A stretch of DNA of 64,000 bases from Telluribacter roseus (GCF_017355915.2 NZ_JAFEUV020000007.1:266359-330358), one strand, 5' to 3'. Shown: positions 8,799-18,840, counted from the stretch's first letter. Notes: generated by a model not told the origin, from the letters alone. Numbers and translations: made by a program.

Positions 8799-10739
8799 AT
8801 GAATTTCCCTCCTTATGGCTGTCATCGTTTCATAGGAGTACTATTTATTTTCTTATTTACAACCAGCCTGTTGTTACCCCGGATGGGGGTCGCGCAGCAG
8901 GAGGTCACAGAAATGCCTGAAGATCTTAAAAGGCTCTCCATCGAAGAGCTTATGGATATTGAGGTGAATCTGGTTTCCAGAACGCCTCAAAAACTTTCAG
9001 AAGCAGCCTCCGCGGTACAGGTCATCACGGGTGAAGCTATTCGGAGGTCCGGTGCTACCAATATTCCCGAGGCGCTCCGGCTTGTCACCAACCTGCAGGT
9101 GGCTCAGTACAATGCCAATACCTGGATCATCAGCTCGCGCGGCTTCAATACTATATTTGCCAATAAGCTCCTGGTCATGATCGATGGGCGCACCGTGTAT
9201 ACTCCTTTTTTCGGAGGGGTACTCTGGGAGCTTCAGAATGTACTGCTGGAAGATGTCGAGCGCATTGAAGTAGTAAGTGGCCCGGGAGGAACGCTATGGG
9301 GAGCTAATGCGGTCAACGGAGTAATCAATATAGTGACGAAATCTTCGGCCCAGACCCAAAGAACTTACGCTGCCGCTTCGGTAGGTACCTTTGTGCGGGA
9401 TAGGCTGGCGGCTCGTTACGGAGGCCGTATAGGCAAGAACCTAACCTACCGGGTATACGGACAGCACATGGACCGCAACCCAACCCTCATGCCGGATGGC
9501 AGCGACAGCCAGGATGCCTGGCGGATTACGCAGGGGGGCTTCCGGGCCGACTGGACTCCCACTGCTGCGGATGTGCTTACCTTCCAGGGCGACTTGTACG
9601 GAGGAATCAGAAAGACAGCGGGTGGTAACTCAGGATTGAACGGAGAAAATGTACTCGGGCGCTGGAAGCATACCCTCTCGAACCGATCAGACCTGAGCCT
9701 GCAGCTGTACTATGACCGCTACTTCCGGAGTGATGTCCCTTCCGGCGGATCCGATGAAATGAAGACCTACGATGTTGACTTTCAGCACAGGTTTGCCGTT
9801 AAAGAGCGCCATCAGGTACTGTGGGGCGCCGGATACCGGTTATCCAGTGACGACGCTCATTTCCAGTCAGATGCCATAGGTATCATACCGCGTTTCAGGA
9901 AGCTGCCTTTATACACCGCCTTTCTGCAGGACGAAATACAGGTGGGCGAACGCATCAGGCTAATCGTCGGTACCAAGTTTCTGCACAATGTATATTCGGG
10001 TTTTGAGATTCAGCCCAGTGTACGTATGGCCTGGACCCGTGAAGGTACTACGGTATGGAGTGCTGTTTCAAGAGCCGTCCGAACCCCAACTCGCCTGGAT
10101 GTAGATTATTTCCTTCCGGCCTATCCGGTTCCGGCTGACAAACCCAGTGTAGCGGGCGGTCCTGACTTTGTGTCTGAAAAGCTGGTAGCTTATGAGCTGG
10201 GGTACCGGCTGCAGCCTACGCCTTACTCGTCGCTCTCACTGGCTGGCTTCTATAACGTTTACCGTGATGTGTACAGCGTAGAGGCCCTGCCGAACACGCT
10301 TACCTACCAGATCCAGAACGGCTCAGAAGGGGAATCATGGGGAGTAGAGTTTGCCGGAAACTACCAGGTGTTGCCCCAGTGGCGGCTGCGTTCGGGATAT
10401 ACCTACTTTATGAAAGACCTGCGCGCCAAACCAGGCCGTAACTTTGATCCGTCCTACCTGGGTAATGACGCGCGCCATCAGGTACTTTTGCATTCAATAC
10501 TGGATCTTTACCGGAACTGGCAGCTGGATGTCAAGGGCCGCTACCTGGACCAGTTGCCCCAGACGTTCGCCACCATTCGGGTACCGGCTTACTTCACCAT
10601 GGATGCTCGCCTGGCGTATACCCTGGGGCCCGTGGAGCTATCTATAGTTGGACAAAATCTGTGGAAGAAGCAACATGCTGAATTTGGACCGCTCCTTATC
10701 CCACGAAGTGTTTACGTTAAACTAGTTGGTCGGTTTTGA
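8799..10739 (+). CDS. TonB-dependent receptor (signalling-type or small-ligand)
   Basis: A 646-residue outer-membrane receptor with an N-terminal signal region. The plug begins with SRTPQKLSEAASAVQVITGEAI and contains GTLWGANAVNGVINIVTK, the classical plug end. The barrel ends in VYVKLVGRF with a terminal Phe, as needed for BAM assembly. It lacks the carboxypeptidase-regulatory N-terminal domain of SusC proteins and has no SusD partner, so it is not a glycan SusC. It overlaps the downstream YfiR gene by four bases and a histidine kinase follows, which suggests it delivers or reports a ligand for that sensor. The ligand is unknown. Confidence 0.9.
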   Translation: MNFPPYGCHRFIGVLFIFLFTTSLLLPRMGVAQQEVTEMPEDLKRLSIEELMDIEVNLVSRTPQKLSEAASAVQVITGEAIRRSGATNIPEALRLVTNLQVAQYNANTWIISSRGFNTIFANKLLVMIDGRTVYTPFFGGVLWELQNVLLEDVERIEVVSGPGGTLWGANAVNGVINIVTKSSAQTQRTYAAASVGTFVRDRLAARYGGRIGKNLTYRVYGQHMDRNPTLMPDGSDSQDAWRITQGGFRADWTPTAADVLTFQGDLYGGIRKTAGGNSGLNGENVLGRWKHTLSNRSDLSLQLYYDRYFRSDVPSGGSDEMKTYDVDFQHRFAVKERHQVLWGAGYRLSSDDAHFQSDAIGIIPRFRKLPLYTAFLQDEIQVGERIRLIVGTKFLHNVYSGFEIQPSVRMAWTREGTTVWSAVSRAVRTPTRLDVDYFLPAYPVPADKPSVAGGPDFVSEKLVAYELGYRLQPTPYSSLSLAGFYNVYRDVYSVEALPNTLTYQIQNGSEGESWGVEFAGNYQVLPQWRLRSGYTYFMKDLRAKPGRNFDPSYLGNDARHQVLLHSILDLYRNWQLDVKGRYLDQLPQTFATIRVPAYFTMDARLAYTLGPVELSIVGQNLWKKQHAEFGPLLIPRSVYVKLVGRF

Positions 10740-11314
10740 AAACAACGTATCTACCTGCACTTGTAAGGCAATCTATCCGTAACGGGTTGGTGGTGGTACT
10801 TGGTATCTTTCTTGGCGTATTCATACCTAACCGGCTGCCGGCACAATCAACTCCTTCCCTTGAGTATAAGGTAAAAGCCGTTTTTTTATATAACTTTACT
10901 CAATTCGTAATGTGGCCCGAAAGCTCCTTCGCAACGGATGACGCTCCTTTTGTAATTGGGGTGCTGGGCGAAAATCCCTTTGGTACCTACCTGAAAGAAA
11001 CGGTGTCGGGTGAAAAAAAAGAAAACCATCCGATTACGGTTCAGTACTATAAAGATGTGAAGGATATCAAGCCATGTCATATTCTTTATGTACCATCCGG
11101 ACAGGAACAGCCACTCCAGGAGGTACTGACTGCGGTGCAGAAAAGAGCCGTACTGACGGTTGGTGATGCCCCTGATTTTATTACGAAGGGGGGTATAATC
11201 CGGTTTTATACACTGAGCGGCAAGATCAGGTTACAGATCCAGCCGGAAACGGCCAAGGCCGCCGGACTTACCATCAGTTCCAAGTTACTGCGCCTGGCTG
11301 AACTAGTTCAATAA
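10736..11314 (+). CDS. YfiR family periplasmic protein
   Basis: A 192-residue protein with a signal peptide (about 15-37, NGLVVVLGIFLGVFIPN...LPAQS) and a YfiR/HmsC-like domain (EYKVKAVFLYNFTQFVMWPES, FVIGVLGENPFG, CHILYVPSG, VLTVGDAPDFITKGGIIRF, and a C-terminal LLRLAELVQ). The start is a TTG overlapping the previous stop (TTGA); no ATG precedes the signal peptide. In Pseudomonas, YfiR is a periplasmic repressor that binds the CHASE8-type sensor of the diguanylate cyclase YfiN. Here the next gene encodes a histidine kinase with a similar periplasmic domain, so YfiR may regulate that kinase. The functional transfer is inference. Confidence 0.87.
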   Translation: MKTTYLPALVRQSIRNGLVVVLGIFLGVFIPNRLPAQSTPSLEYKVKAVFLYNFTQFVMWPESSFATDDAPFVIGVLGENPFGTYLKETVSGEKKENHPITVQYYKDVKDIKPCHILYVPSGQEQPLQEVLTAVQKRAVLTVGDAPDFITKGGIIRFYTLSGKIRLQIQPETAKAAGLTISSKLLRLAELVQ

Positions 11315-11324
11315 TCTCTCTTCT

Positions 11325-13232
11325 ATGAAACTGAATAATATACCCATACAAGAGAAATTGATGCGGGTCATGCTACTGACCAGCGGAGCCGTTCTGCTTC
11401 TGACCTATGCCTGTTATTTTATCTATGAGCTTGTTACATTTCGTCAGGTTACCCAGGCCCAGCTATCAACGATCGCCAAGATAGTAGCTACCAACAGTAC
11501 CGCCGCCCTGGCTTTTGATGATCCCAGGGAGGGGACTGAAATCCTGCAGGCCCTGCAGGCTGAGAGGTACATCGTAGTGGCCGGACTGTATGATGATGAG
11601 GGGCACCTTTTTTCGAGGTACCCCGATACTCTTGCGGCTCCTGCATTTCCAGATACGCCTACTGATAATGGGTATGTATTTACTGCGTCTCATCTGGAAG
11701 GCTTTGAGCCCGTCATTCAGGGCAACAAACGCCTGGGTACGTTATATGTAAAACTATCCATGGATGCCATGTACCAGCGGCTTCAGCTTTATGGCCTCAT
11801 TGCCTTTGGTATGGTCGGTATTTCATTCCTGCTCGCGTATAGCTTATCCCGTACATTACAGAAAGTAATCTCGGGACCCATCCTTTCGCTGGCCGAAACA
11901 GCCCGGGTCGTTTCACAGGAGTTTGACTACTCCGTAAGGGCCCAAAAATCAGGGAACGATGAGCTGGGACTGCTCACGGATGCCTTCAATAACATGCTGA
12001 CGCGGATTGAAGAACAGAACCATGAAATCAGACAGTTTAACCATAGCCTCGAGCAGAAGGTACGCGAACGAACCCTTGAACTGGAACTGGCCAATCAGGA
12101 ACTGAAGAAGAAAAACGAATTTGTAGAGACGATCATTGATTCGTCGGTGCATGTCATAGCTGTACTGGACCGGGATCTGCGATATACGACCATTAATCGG
12201 AAGTTTGAGCAGATATATAAGGTAAACCGGGAAGATATACTTGGGAAATGCTATACCGACCTTTTTCCGCAAACGGTCGGCTCTTCCATTCACCGGGATG
12301 TTTTGCTGGCGTTGCAGGGCCAGACATCACACAGCACCGTCACGCAGTCGGCCATAATACCCGGGTATTTCGAAACCTACTGTGTACCCCTGAAAGAAGG
12401 GGAGGAAGTGTATGGTGCCCTGCTGGTCGGTCATGATATTACCAGTATCATGGAAGCCAATGAGAAGCTGAAAGTAGCCAACGAAGAACTGGTAAAATCA
12501 AACATTGATCTCGAGCAGTTTGCCTACGTGGCATCCCATGACCTGCAGGAGCCTCTGCGCAAAATCCAGGTATTTACGGATTTGATACGGAGCAGGCGGC
12601 ATGATGAGGAACAGACTGCGGTGTATCTGGACAAGGTACATTCGGCAGCCGAGCGAATGACATTCCTCATTCGGGATCTGCTGAGCTACTCCCGACTGTC
12701 ACGTTCTGAAGAAGGCTTTATGGAAACGGATCTGAATGCGACGATCGAAACGGTGAAATCAGATTTTGAAATGCTGATTCAGCAGAAAGCAGCTACCATC
12801 ATCTATAAAGATCTTCCGGTGGTGAAAGGTATCCCGCACCAGTTGGGTCAGCTCTTCTCCAACCTGATCAGTAATGCCATCAAGTTCAGCCAGGAAAACC
12901 CGGAGATCCGGATCACGGCCAATCAGCTACCTCCCGGATCAAACACCCAGTACGGCCCCCTACCGGCAGAGCACCCTTACTGGGCCATACAGGTTTCGGA
13001 CAACGGCATTGGATTTGATCCCCGATACAGCCAGAAAATATTCACCATCTTCCAGCGGCTCAATGACCAGAAAAAATACTCCGGCACGGGTATTGGATTA
13101 GCCATATGCCGGAAAATCGTCGAAAATCATCAGGGTACCATTGTGGCCCAAAGTACCCCCGGACAAGGAGCTACTTTTACGGTGTTACTGCCTGTGCATT
13201 CCGAAGCCATCACTACCGAGGCTACTATATAG
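11325..13232 (+). CDS. Sensor histidine kinase: CHASE8-like sensor, HAMP, PAS, HisKA, HATPase
   Basis: A 635-residue inner-membrane kinase. A first membrane helix (about 12-34) and second helix (about 150-175) bracket a periplasmic region resembling CHASE8 (IAKIVATNSTAALAFDDP, then a LQAERYIVVAGLYDDEG block). HAMP follows (about 176-228, ending LTDAFNNMLTRIEEQNHEI), then a coiled coil, a PAS domain (about 264-385), and HisKA with SHDLQEPLRKIQ, giving the phospho-acceptor His405. The HATPase has N box NLISNAIKFS, G1 DNGIGFDP and G2 GTGIGLAI. No receiver domain or adjacent response regulator is present, so it is an orphan kinase. It lies 10 bases after the YfiR gene and is probably cotranscribed with it. 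Confidence 0.9.
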   Translation: MKLNNIPIQEKLMRVMLLTSGAVLLLTYACYFIYELVTFRQVTQAQLSTIAKIVATNSTAALAFDDPREGTEILQALQAERYIVVAGLYDDEGHLFSRYPDTLAAPAFPDTPTDNGYVFTASHLEGFEPVIQGNKRLGTLYVKLSMDAMYQRLQLYGLIAFGMVGISFLLAYSLSRTLQKVISGPILSLAETARVVSQEFDYSVRAQKSGNDELGLLTDAFNNMLTRIEEQNHEIRQFNHSLEQKVRERTLELELANQELKKKNEFVETIIDSSVHVIAVLDRDLRYTTINRKFEQIYKVNREDILGKCYTDLFPQTVGSSIHRDVLLALQGQTSHSTVTQSAIIPGYFETYCVPLKEGEEVYGALLVGHDITSIMEANEKLKVANEELVKSNIDLEQFAYVASHDLQEPLRKIQVFTDLIRSRRHDEEQTAVYLDKVHSAAERMTFLIRDLLSYSRLSRSEEGFMETDLNATIETVKSDFEMLIQQKAATIIYKDLPVVKGIPHQLGQLFSNLISNAIKFSQENPEIRITANQLPPGSNTQYGPLPAEHPYWAIQVSDNGIGFDPRYSQKIFTIFQRLNDQKKYSGTGIGLAICRKIVENHQGTIVAQSTPGQGATFTVLLPVHSEAITTEATI

Positions 13233-13641
13233 CAGCGGCCTGACTAAACTCTGGTATTGACCCTGTCGCAAACGGAAGAAGTATGGGTTTAACTCCATCA
13301 CCCGGGGCATTTGCCCATAAACCAGGGTACTAATCTTGCTGTCAGTACTAATTTCAAATAGTACTATCAGAAGTTGCCTCACTTTCAAAGCCTTATCCAA
13401 TCATACGTATCATACCATTCGTTCAAAGCTCACAAAGCTTCATTCTCCAGCAATTCATCGGGTCATTTTACTCTTAAAGATTTTATTACCATTCCTCCAA
13501 ACAGGTAATAAATCCTTAATTCCTGCTTAACATCTACTTGTAACTACACGACTACTTTTGTGGCCTATTCCCTTTACTGATGCAGCTACCAGGACATTAC
13601 AGGTCTTTGTAGCCTTCTTCTTATTTAACTGTCACAATTGT
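13233..13641. other. Intergenic region upstream of SusC
   Basis: This 409-base stretch between the kinase and the SusC gene shows no credible ORF and no strong hairpin. It is AT-rich toward its right end and carries a promoter-like TACTTTTG at 13553-13560. Confidence 0.5.
13553..13560 (+). promoter_or_regulatory. Bacteroidota -7-type element TACTTTTG before SusC
   Basis: TACTTTTG matches the Bacteroidota primary-sigma -7 consensus TAnnTTTG and lies 82 bases before the chosen SusC ATG at 13642. A matching TTTG at the -33 distance was not found, so this is tentative. Confidence 0.4.
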
Positions 13642-16600
13642 ATGAAAACAAGTTTACTGGGTACTCTTGCGCTGCCGTTGAGTTTGTTCCTGACGATGCC
13701 GGTATCCGCAGAAAGACGTATCACCGGCGAACAGGTTACCGATCGCGCAGGTAATCAAAAGGTGATTGATGAGCGTCACAAGCTAGCACGCTTAACTACC
13801 CTCAAAGAGGTATCTCCGCAGGCGTTCAGAGTAAAAGGTACGGTAGTCGCCTCTGATGGACAGGGAGCACTGCCGGGAGTAAGCGTGGTAGTCAAAGGTA
13901 CCTCGCAGGGTACCACGACCGACGGAAGCGGCAACTACGAACTCACTGTACCGGGAGAAGAGTCCGTGCTGGTGTTTAGCTTCGTGGGCTACACGCCGCA
14001 GGAAGTACCGGTAGGTAATCGCCGGGTGCTGGATGTAACCCTGGCGGCTGACAACAAGGTCCTGGAAGAGCTGGTCGTAGTAGGATACGGTACCCAGAAG
14101 CGGGTAAACCTCACCGGAGCCGTTAGCCAGATCCAGGCCCGTGACCTGCAGGACCGGCCCCTCAACAACTTGTCCCAGATCCTTCAGGGAATGGTCCCCA
14201 ACCTGAACATCACCTTCAGCACCGGACAGCCCGGCCAGGGGGGTAGCCTGAACGTAAGGGGGGAAACCTCTATCAACGGGGGAGGCCCACTGGTCCTGAT
14301 CGATGGAGTACCCGGAGATATCAACCGGATCAATCCCAATGACGTGGAGTCGGTATCGGTCCTGAAGGATGCGGCAGCCTCGGCCATCTACGGGGCACGG
14401 GGAGCGTTTGGGGTAATCCTGGTCACTACCAAAACCGCTAAGAGTGGCAAGACCAGCATATCCTACGGCAACAATTTTGGCTGGTCTACTCCGACGGTAA
14501 GTACCCGGTTCATGACCAACGGGTACGAGCACACGATGCTCAACGATGAAGCCTTCAGACGGGCCACCGGTAATACCTACACCCGGTATTCGGATGAAGA
14601 TTATAAAGAGCTGGAAGCGCGCCGGTATGACAAGACCGAGCATCCTGACCGGCCCTGGACGGTAGTCAAAAACGTGAATGGCCGGGAGATTTATAACTAC
14701 TACGGCAATTACGACTGGTGGAATACGCTCTTTAACATGACTCAGCCTACGAGTCAGCATAACCTGAGTCTTTCGGGAGGTACCGACAAAATCAACTACT
14801 ACCTGTCGGGCCTGGCCTTTCAGAAAGACGGGATCATGCGCCTCAATACGGACAAGTTTACTTCCTATACACTTCGTAGCAAGATCAACGCACAACTGAC
14901 GCCCTGGCTCAAAGTAAGTAACAACACCCAGTACTTTGACTCCCAATATACGTACCCGGGTCGGGAGGGTGGTGCCAATGCCAACTTCGTAGCCATTACG
15001 GTACACGCCATGCCGGCCTATGCTCCCCGTAACCCCGATGGTACCGCTACCTATAACACCCTGAAGAACAACTATTCCATAGGGGACGGTCTGTTTGCCA
15101 ACCTGCTGAATGGGGTAGCGGGTGGTGCAAATAAAGTCCATGAATTAACTACTATCAACTCGGTTACCATAGACTTCACAAAAAACTGGAACCTGGTAGC
15201 CAATCACTCCTACTCGTTCTACATAGCTGATAACTGGTACCGTTCCGCGGTGGCCAGGTACTCTATTCAACCCGGTGTGCTGATTCCGGTTCCTAACTAC
15301 AATTCGGATCAGTACAGCAAAACCATGACGTTTGATCCGATGAACGTGACAAACGTTTTCACCTCTTTCAACCAGACGTTCGGTAAACATTTCGTGGGAG
15401 CTACGGCCGGTCTGAACTACGAATCCAAAAAACACCATCGCCTGTACGGTGCCCGTAGAAACCTGCTTTCCGAGAGCCTCAATGATATGAACCTGGGTAC
15501 CGGTGAGCAGCTCTCTGGGGGCGGATCGTACCAGTATGCCTTGTTTGGTGCCTTCTTCCGTATGAACTACGACTACAGTGGTAAGTACCTCCTTGAAGTC
15601 AATGGTCGCTACGACGGTACATCCCGTTTTGGCGCCGGCAGTCGCTATGGCTTCTTCCCTTCGGTATCAGCCGGATGGAGAATCAGCGAAGAGTCGTTCT
15701 TTGAGCCCGCTCGTAGGGTAGTGAATAACCTGAAGGTGAGAGGCTCCTACGGTACACTGGGTAATCAGCTGCCTTCCAATACCAACTCTGCCAGCTTCTA
15801 CCCTTATATTTCTATCATGCCCACGTCACAGTCAGGATGGCTGGACAACGGACAAAAGCTTTTCCAGGTGAATACACCCAATCCTATTTCACCCAATCTG
15901 ACCTGGGAAAAAGCCACTACCTCCAACATAGGTCTGGATGCGGATGTCCTGAACAACCGTCTGAACTTTACGTTTGATGCCTATATCCGGAATACCACGG
16001 ATATGCTCATACCAGGCAAAGTAATTCCTGCCGTATATGGAGCATCGGTACCCACCGAGAACGCCGGAGACCTGCAGACCAAAGGCTTTGAACTGGCTAT
16101 ATCGTGGAGAGATAAGCTGAACGTAGCCGGTAAGCCGCTTTCGTACAATGCATCTTTCATTCTCTCCGATTCCAAGTCTACCATCACTAAGTACGATAAC
16201 CCGAACAAGATCTTATCGAACCGCTACGTAGGACAGACCATTGGTGAGATCTGGGGGTATTCCATCGACGGAATGTTCCAAACCAACGAAGAGGCTCAGG
16301 CTTACGAAGTAGACCAGACCATCGTGAACCGTCAGCGCCTCAATGCTCCCGGCGAATGGAGCAAGCTGCAGGCGGGTGATCTCAAATTTATTGACCTGGA
16401 TGGTAACGGCAAGATCGACCAGGGGGCCAATACATTGGAAGACCACGGTGACCTGAAGATCATAGGGAACAGCCGGGCCCGCTACCGGTACGGGATGAAC
16501 CTCGGTGCCAGCTGGAATGGCATAGACCTATCGGTACTGGCCCAGGGTATCTGGCGTAAGCACTGGTACCCGGGCAACAACGCCGACAAGTTCTGGGGGC

Positions 16601-16992
16601 CCTATTCACGTCCGTACTACTCCTTTATTCCTGAGAACTTTTCGGATGATGTCTGGACGCCGGAGAATCCCGATGCCTACTTCCCGCTGCTGCGTGGGTA
16701 TACGGCGCTCAACAACGGGGGCGATCTCACGGCTGCTAATGACCGGTACATTCAGAACGTGGGGTACCTGCGTCTGAAAAACGTAGTACTTGGCTATACC
16801 TTCCCCGAAAGCCTCACCCGTAAGATCCGGGTACCACGCGCCCGTATCTATGTAAGTGGTGAAAACCTGCTTACCTACACGCCGCTCCGTTCCAGGTACA
16901 TCGATCCGGAACAACTGGATGGCGATGCTACCAACGGTAGAACGTATCCCATGTCCAAAACTTACTCTGCTGGTCTTACCATTAATTTCTAA
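13642..16992 (+). CDS. SusC/RagA-type TonB-linked outer-membrane protein
   Basis: I chose ATG 13642 because it opens a standard signal peptide (MKTSLLGTLALPLSLFLTM). The protein is 1116 residues with a carboxypeptidase-regulatory-like domain from about residue 62 (RVKGTVVASDGQGALPGVSV), a TonB-linked plug from about 147 (VVVGYGTQKRVNLTGAVSQI) and a 22-strand type barrel ending AGLTINF. It lacks the STN signalling domain seen in the copy at 36082-39621. SusC proteins import oligomers across the outer membrane together with the lipoprotein SusD, encoded 23 bases downstream. Two secreted phosphoesterase genes follow, hinting at a phosphorylated substrate. Confidence 0.95.
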   Translation: MKTSLLGTLALPLSLFLTMPVSAERRITGEQVTDRAGNQKVIDERHKLARLTTLKEVSPQAFRVKGTVVASDGQGALPGVSVVVKGTSQGTTTDGSGNYELTVPGEESVLVFSFVGYTPQEVPVGNRRVLDVTLAADNKVLEELVVVGYGTQKRVNLTGAVSQIQARDLQDRPLNNLSQILQGMVPNLNITFSTGQPGQGGSLNVRGETSINGGGPLVLIDGVPGDINRINPNDVESVSVLKDAAASAIYGARGAFGVILVTTKTAKSGKTSISYGNNFGWSTPTVSTRFMTNGYEHTMLNDEAFRRATGNTYTRYSDEDYKELEARRYDKTEHPDRPWTVVKNVNGREIYNYYGNYDWWNTLFNMTQPTSQHNLSLSGGTDKINYYLSGLAFQKDGIMRLNTDKFTSYTLRSKINAQLTPWLKVSNNTQYFDSQYTYPGREGGANANFVAITVHAMPAYAPRNPDGTATYNTLKNNYSIGDGLFANLLNGVAGGANKVHELTTINSVTIDFTKNWNLVANHSYSFYIADNWYRSAVARYSIQPGVLIPVPNYNSDQYSKTMTFDPMNVTNVFTSFNQTFGKHFVGATAGLNYESKKHHRLYGARRNLLSESLNDMNLGTGEQLSGGGSYQYALFGAFFRMNYDYSGKYLLEVNGRYDGTSRFGAGSRYGFFPSVSAGWRISEESFFEPARRVVNNLKVRGSYGTLGNQLPSNTNSASFYPYISIMPTSQSGWLDNGQKLFQVNTPNPISPNLTWEKATTSNIGLDADVLNNRLNFTFDAYIRNTTDMLIPGKVIPAVYGASVPTENAGDLQTKGFELAISWRDKLNVAGKPLSYNASFILSDSKSTITKYDNPNKILSNRYVGQTIGEIWGYSIDGMFQTNEEAQAYEVDQTIVNRQRLNAPGEWSKLQAGDLKFIDLDGNGKIDQGANTLEDHGDLKIIGNSRARYRYGMNLGASWNGIDLSVLAQGIWRKHWYPGNNADKFWGPYSRPYYSFIPENFSDDVWTPENPDAYFPLLRGYTALNNGGDLTAANDRYIQNVGYLRLKNVVLGYTFPESLTRKIRVPRARIYVSGENLLTYTPLRSRYIDPEQLDGDATNGRTYPMSKTYSAGLTINF

Positions 16993-17015
16993 ACCGGCTT
17001 ACTTACGTAGTACCT

Positions 17016-18746
17016 ATGAAAAGAACTATTAGTTGCCTAGCCATAGCATTGGGACTGGTATCCTGTGATCTGGACCTGCTGCCTCAGGATGCCATTGCAC
17101 CCGAGACCTTTTTCAAAACCGAAAATGATCTTCAGCTTTATACCAATTCATTTTACAACGCCCTTCCCGGCGCGGAGGATGTATACAATGAAGATGTAGA
17201 TAACGTAGTAAAAACCAGTCTCCGCGACGAGCTGAGAGGAACCCGGGTGGTACCTACCAGTGGGGGAGGATGGAGCTGGGGAACCCTCCGTAACATCAAC
17301 TACTTCCTGGCTAATTCGAATAAATGCCCGGATCCCAAAGCCGTCGCAAAATACAATGGCCTCGCCCGATTTTTCCGCGCTTACTTCTACTTCGGTATGG
17401 TCAAGCGATTCGGTGATGTACCCTGGTACTCAAAGCCCATGGAAAGCAACGACACCGAAATGCTTACCAAGGCGCGGGATCCGCGGGCCATGGTGATGGA
17501 CTCCGTCATGGCTGACCTTGATTATGCCATTGCCAATCTGGGTACCGGGCGTCAGCTCAATACGGTCACCAAATGGACGGCCCTGGCTCTGAAATCCAGG
17601 GTAGCTCTGTACGAAGGTACCTTCCGCAAGTACCATCCAGAAGCCAACCTGCCCAATGCCGGCCAATTTCTGGATGAATGTATTGAGGCTTCGGATGAGC
17701 TGATGAAAAACAGTGGCTACACCATCTACAAGGCGACACCCCAGACCGCCTACCAACGGTTGTTCTCGTCGGATAACGCCATTGCTGAGGAAGTAATATT
17801 GGCCCGTGACTTTAGCGATGAGGCACAGGTATATCACAACCTGAACTACTACACCATGACTGCTTCCTACGGACGTCCGGGTCTGGAGAAGAAACTGGTC
17901 AATAGCTACCTGATGGCCGATGGCTCGCGCTTCACGGATATACCGGGTTACGATACGATGCAGTTCTTCGATGAGGTACAGAACCGCGACCCACGTCTCT
18001 CCCAGACCATCCGGACACCTGGCTATACCCGTATCGGGGAGACGACCCGGCTGGTACCGGAATTTGGAGCTACGGTTACGGGCTACCAGCTGATCAAATT
18101 TGTATCGGAACCCAAGTGGGATACCTTCAACAAGGACATCACGGATATGCCCATCTTCCGCTACGCCGAAGTCTTGCTGAACTTTGCCGAGGCAAAGGCC
18201 GAGCGGGGTACCCTGACCCAGGCGGATCTGGACCGTTCGATCAAGCTGATCCGCGATCGGGTAGGAATGCCCAACATCAATATGGCAGACGCTAATGCCA
18301 AACCCGATCCTTACCAGGCCGACATGTACCCCCAGCTCAAAGGAGCTAACCAGGGTGTTCTGCTGGAAATACGTCGAGAGCGACGCGTAGAGCTGGTGAT
18401 GGAGAACTTCTTCCGCTGGGACGATATCATCCGCTGGAAAGAAGGTCAGCTCCTGACCAGGCCCTTCAAAGGAATGTACTTCCCCGGCCCGGGTAATTTT
18501 GATCTGGACAAAGATGGCAAGGTGGATCTGGTGATCTACGAGGGTACCAAACCCACCGTACCGGGCGCTCAGATCCTGAAACTGGGCAGTGAGATCTCAC
18601 TCGAAAACGGGAACAAGGGAGGTAACATCGTGATCAACGGGCATATCAACAAGGTTTGGAATGAATCAAGGGATTACCTCTACCCCCTGCCCACCCAGGA
18701 AATCCTGTTGAATCCAAAACTGACCCAAAATCCAAACTGGAAGTAA
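17016..18746 (+). CDS. SusD/RagB-family nutrient-binding lipoprotein
   Basis: A 576-residue lipoprotein: signal peptide MKRTISCLAIALGLVSC with the lipidated Cys17. Family hallmarks are DLLPQDAIAPETFFKTENDLQLY near the N-terminus, RFFRAYFYFGMVKRFGDVPW, and the C-terminal RRERRVELVMENFFRWDDIIRW and YLYPLPTQEILLNP motifs. It forms the lid of the SusC channel at the cell surface and binds the substrate. It is the partner of the SusC encoded immediately upstream. An insertion near residues 480-540 contains LDKDGKVDL, which resembles a calcium-binding loop. Confidence 0.95.
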   Translation: MKRTISCLAIALGLVSCDLDLLPQDAIAPETFFKTENDLQLYTNSFYNALPGAEDVYNEDVDNVVKTSLRDELRGTRVVPTSGGGWSWGTLRNINYFLANSNKCPDPKAVAKYNGLARFFRAYFYFGMVKRFGDVPWYSKPMESNDTEMLTKARDPRAMVMDSVMADLDYAIANLGTGRQLNTVTKWTALALKSRVALYEGTFRKYHPEANLPNAGQFLDECIEASDELMKNSGYTIYKATPQTAYQRLFSSDNAIAEEVILARDFSDEAQVYHNLNYYTMTASYGRPGLEKKLVNSYLMADGSRFTDIPGYDTMQFFDEVQNRDPRLSQTIRTPGYTRIGETTRLVPEFGATVTGYQLIKFVSEPKWDTFNKDITDMPIFRYAEVLLNFAEAKAERGTLTQADLDRSIKLIRDRVGMPNINMADANAKPDPYQADMYPQLKGANQGVLLEIRRERRVELVMENFFRWDDIIRWKEGQLLTRPFKGMYFPGPGNFDLDKDGKVDLVIYEGTKPTVPGAQILKLGSEISLENGNKGGNIVINGHINKVWNESRDYLYPLPTQEILLNPKLTQNPNWK

Positions 18747-18769
18747 TTGATTTTGAATAACGTGTAAAA

Positions 18770-18813
18770 AAGAAGCAGGCAACCCGCTAGGATTAGTGAG
18801 TTGCTTGCTTCTT
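18770..18813. terminator. 14-bp hairpin between SusD and phosphoesterase genes
   Basis: Arms AAGAAGCAGGCAAC (18770-18783) and GTTGCTTGCTTCTT (18800-18813) pair over 14 positions with one G-U, around a 16-base loop. No T-run follows on the + strand, so it may be an attenuator or a processing and stabilising stem that sets lower expression of the downstream genes rather than a full terminator. Confidence 0.55.
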
Positions 18814-18840
18814 ACGTATAAACCAACCCATCTCACCTTT

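Noticed and set aside
13792..15141. Long minus-strand open frame (about 449 codons) inside the SusC gene
   Set aside because: The plus strand encodes a complete SusC with all family motifs; the antisense frame has no recognisable domain and follows from codon bias on the opposite strand.
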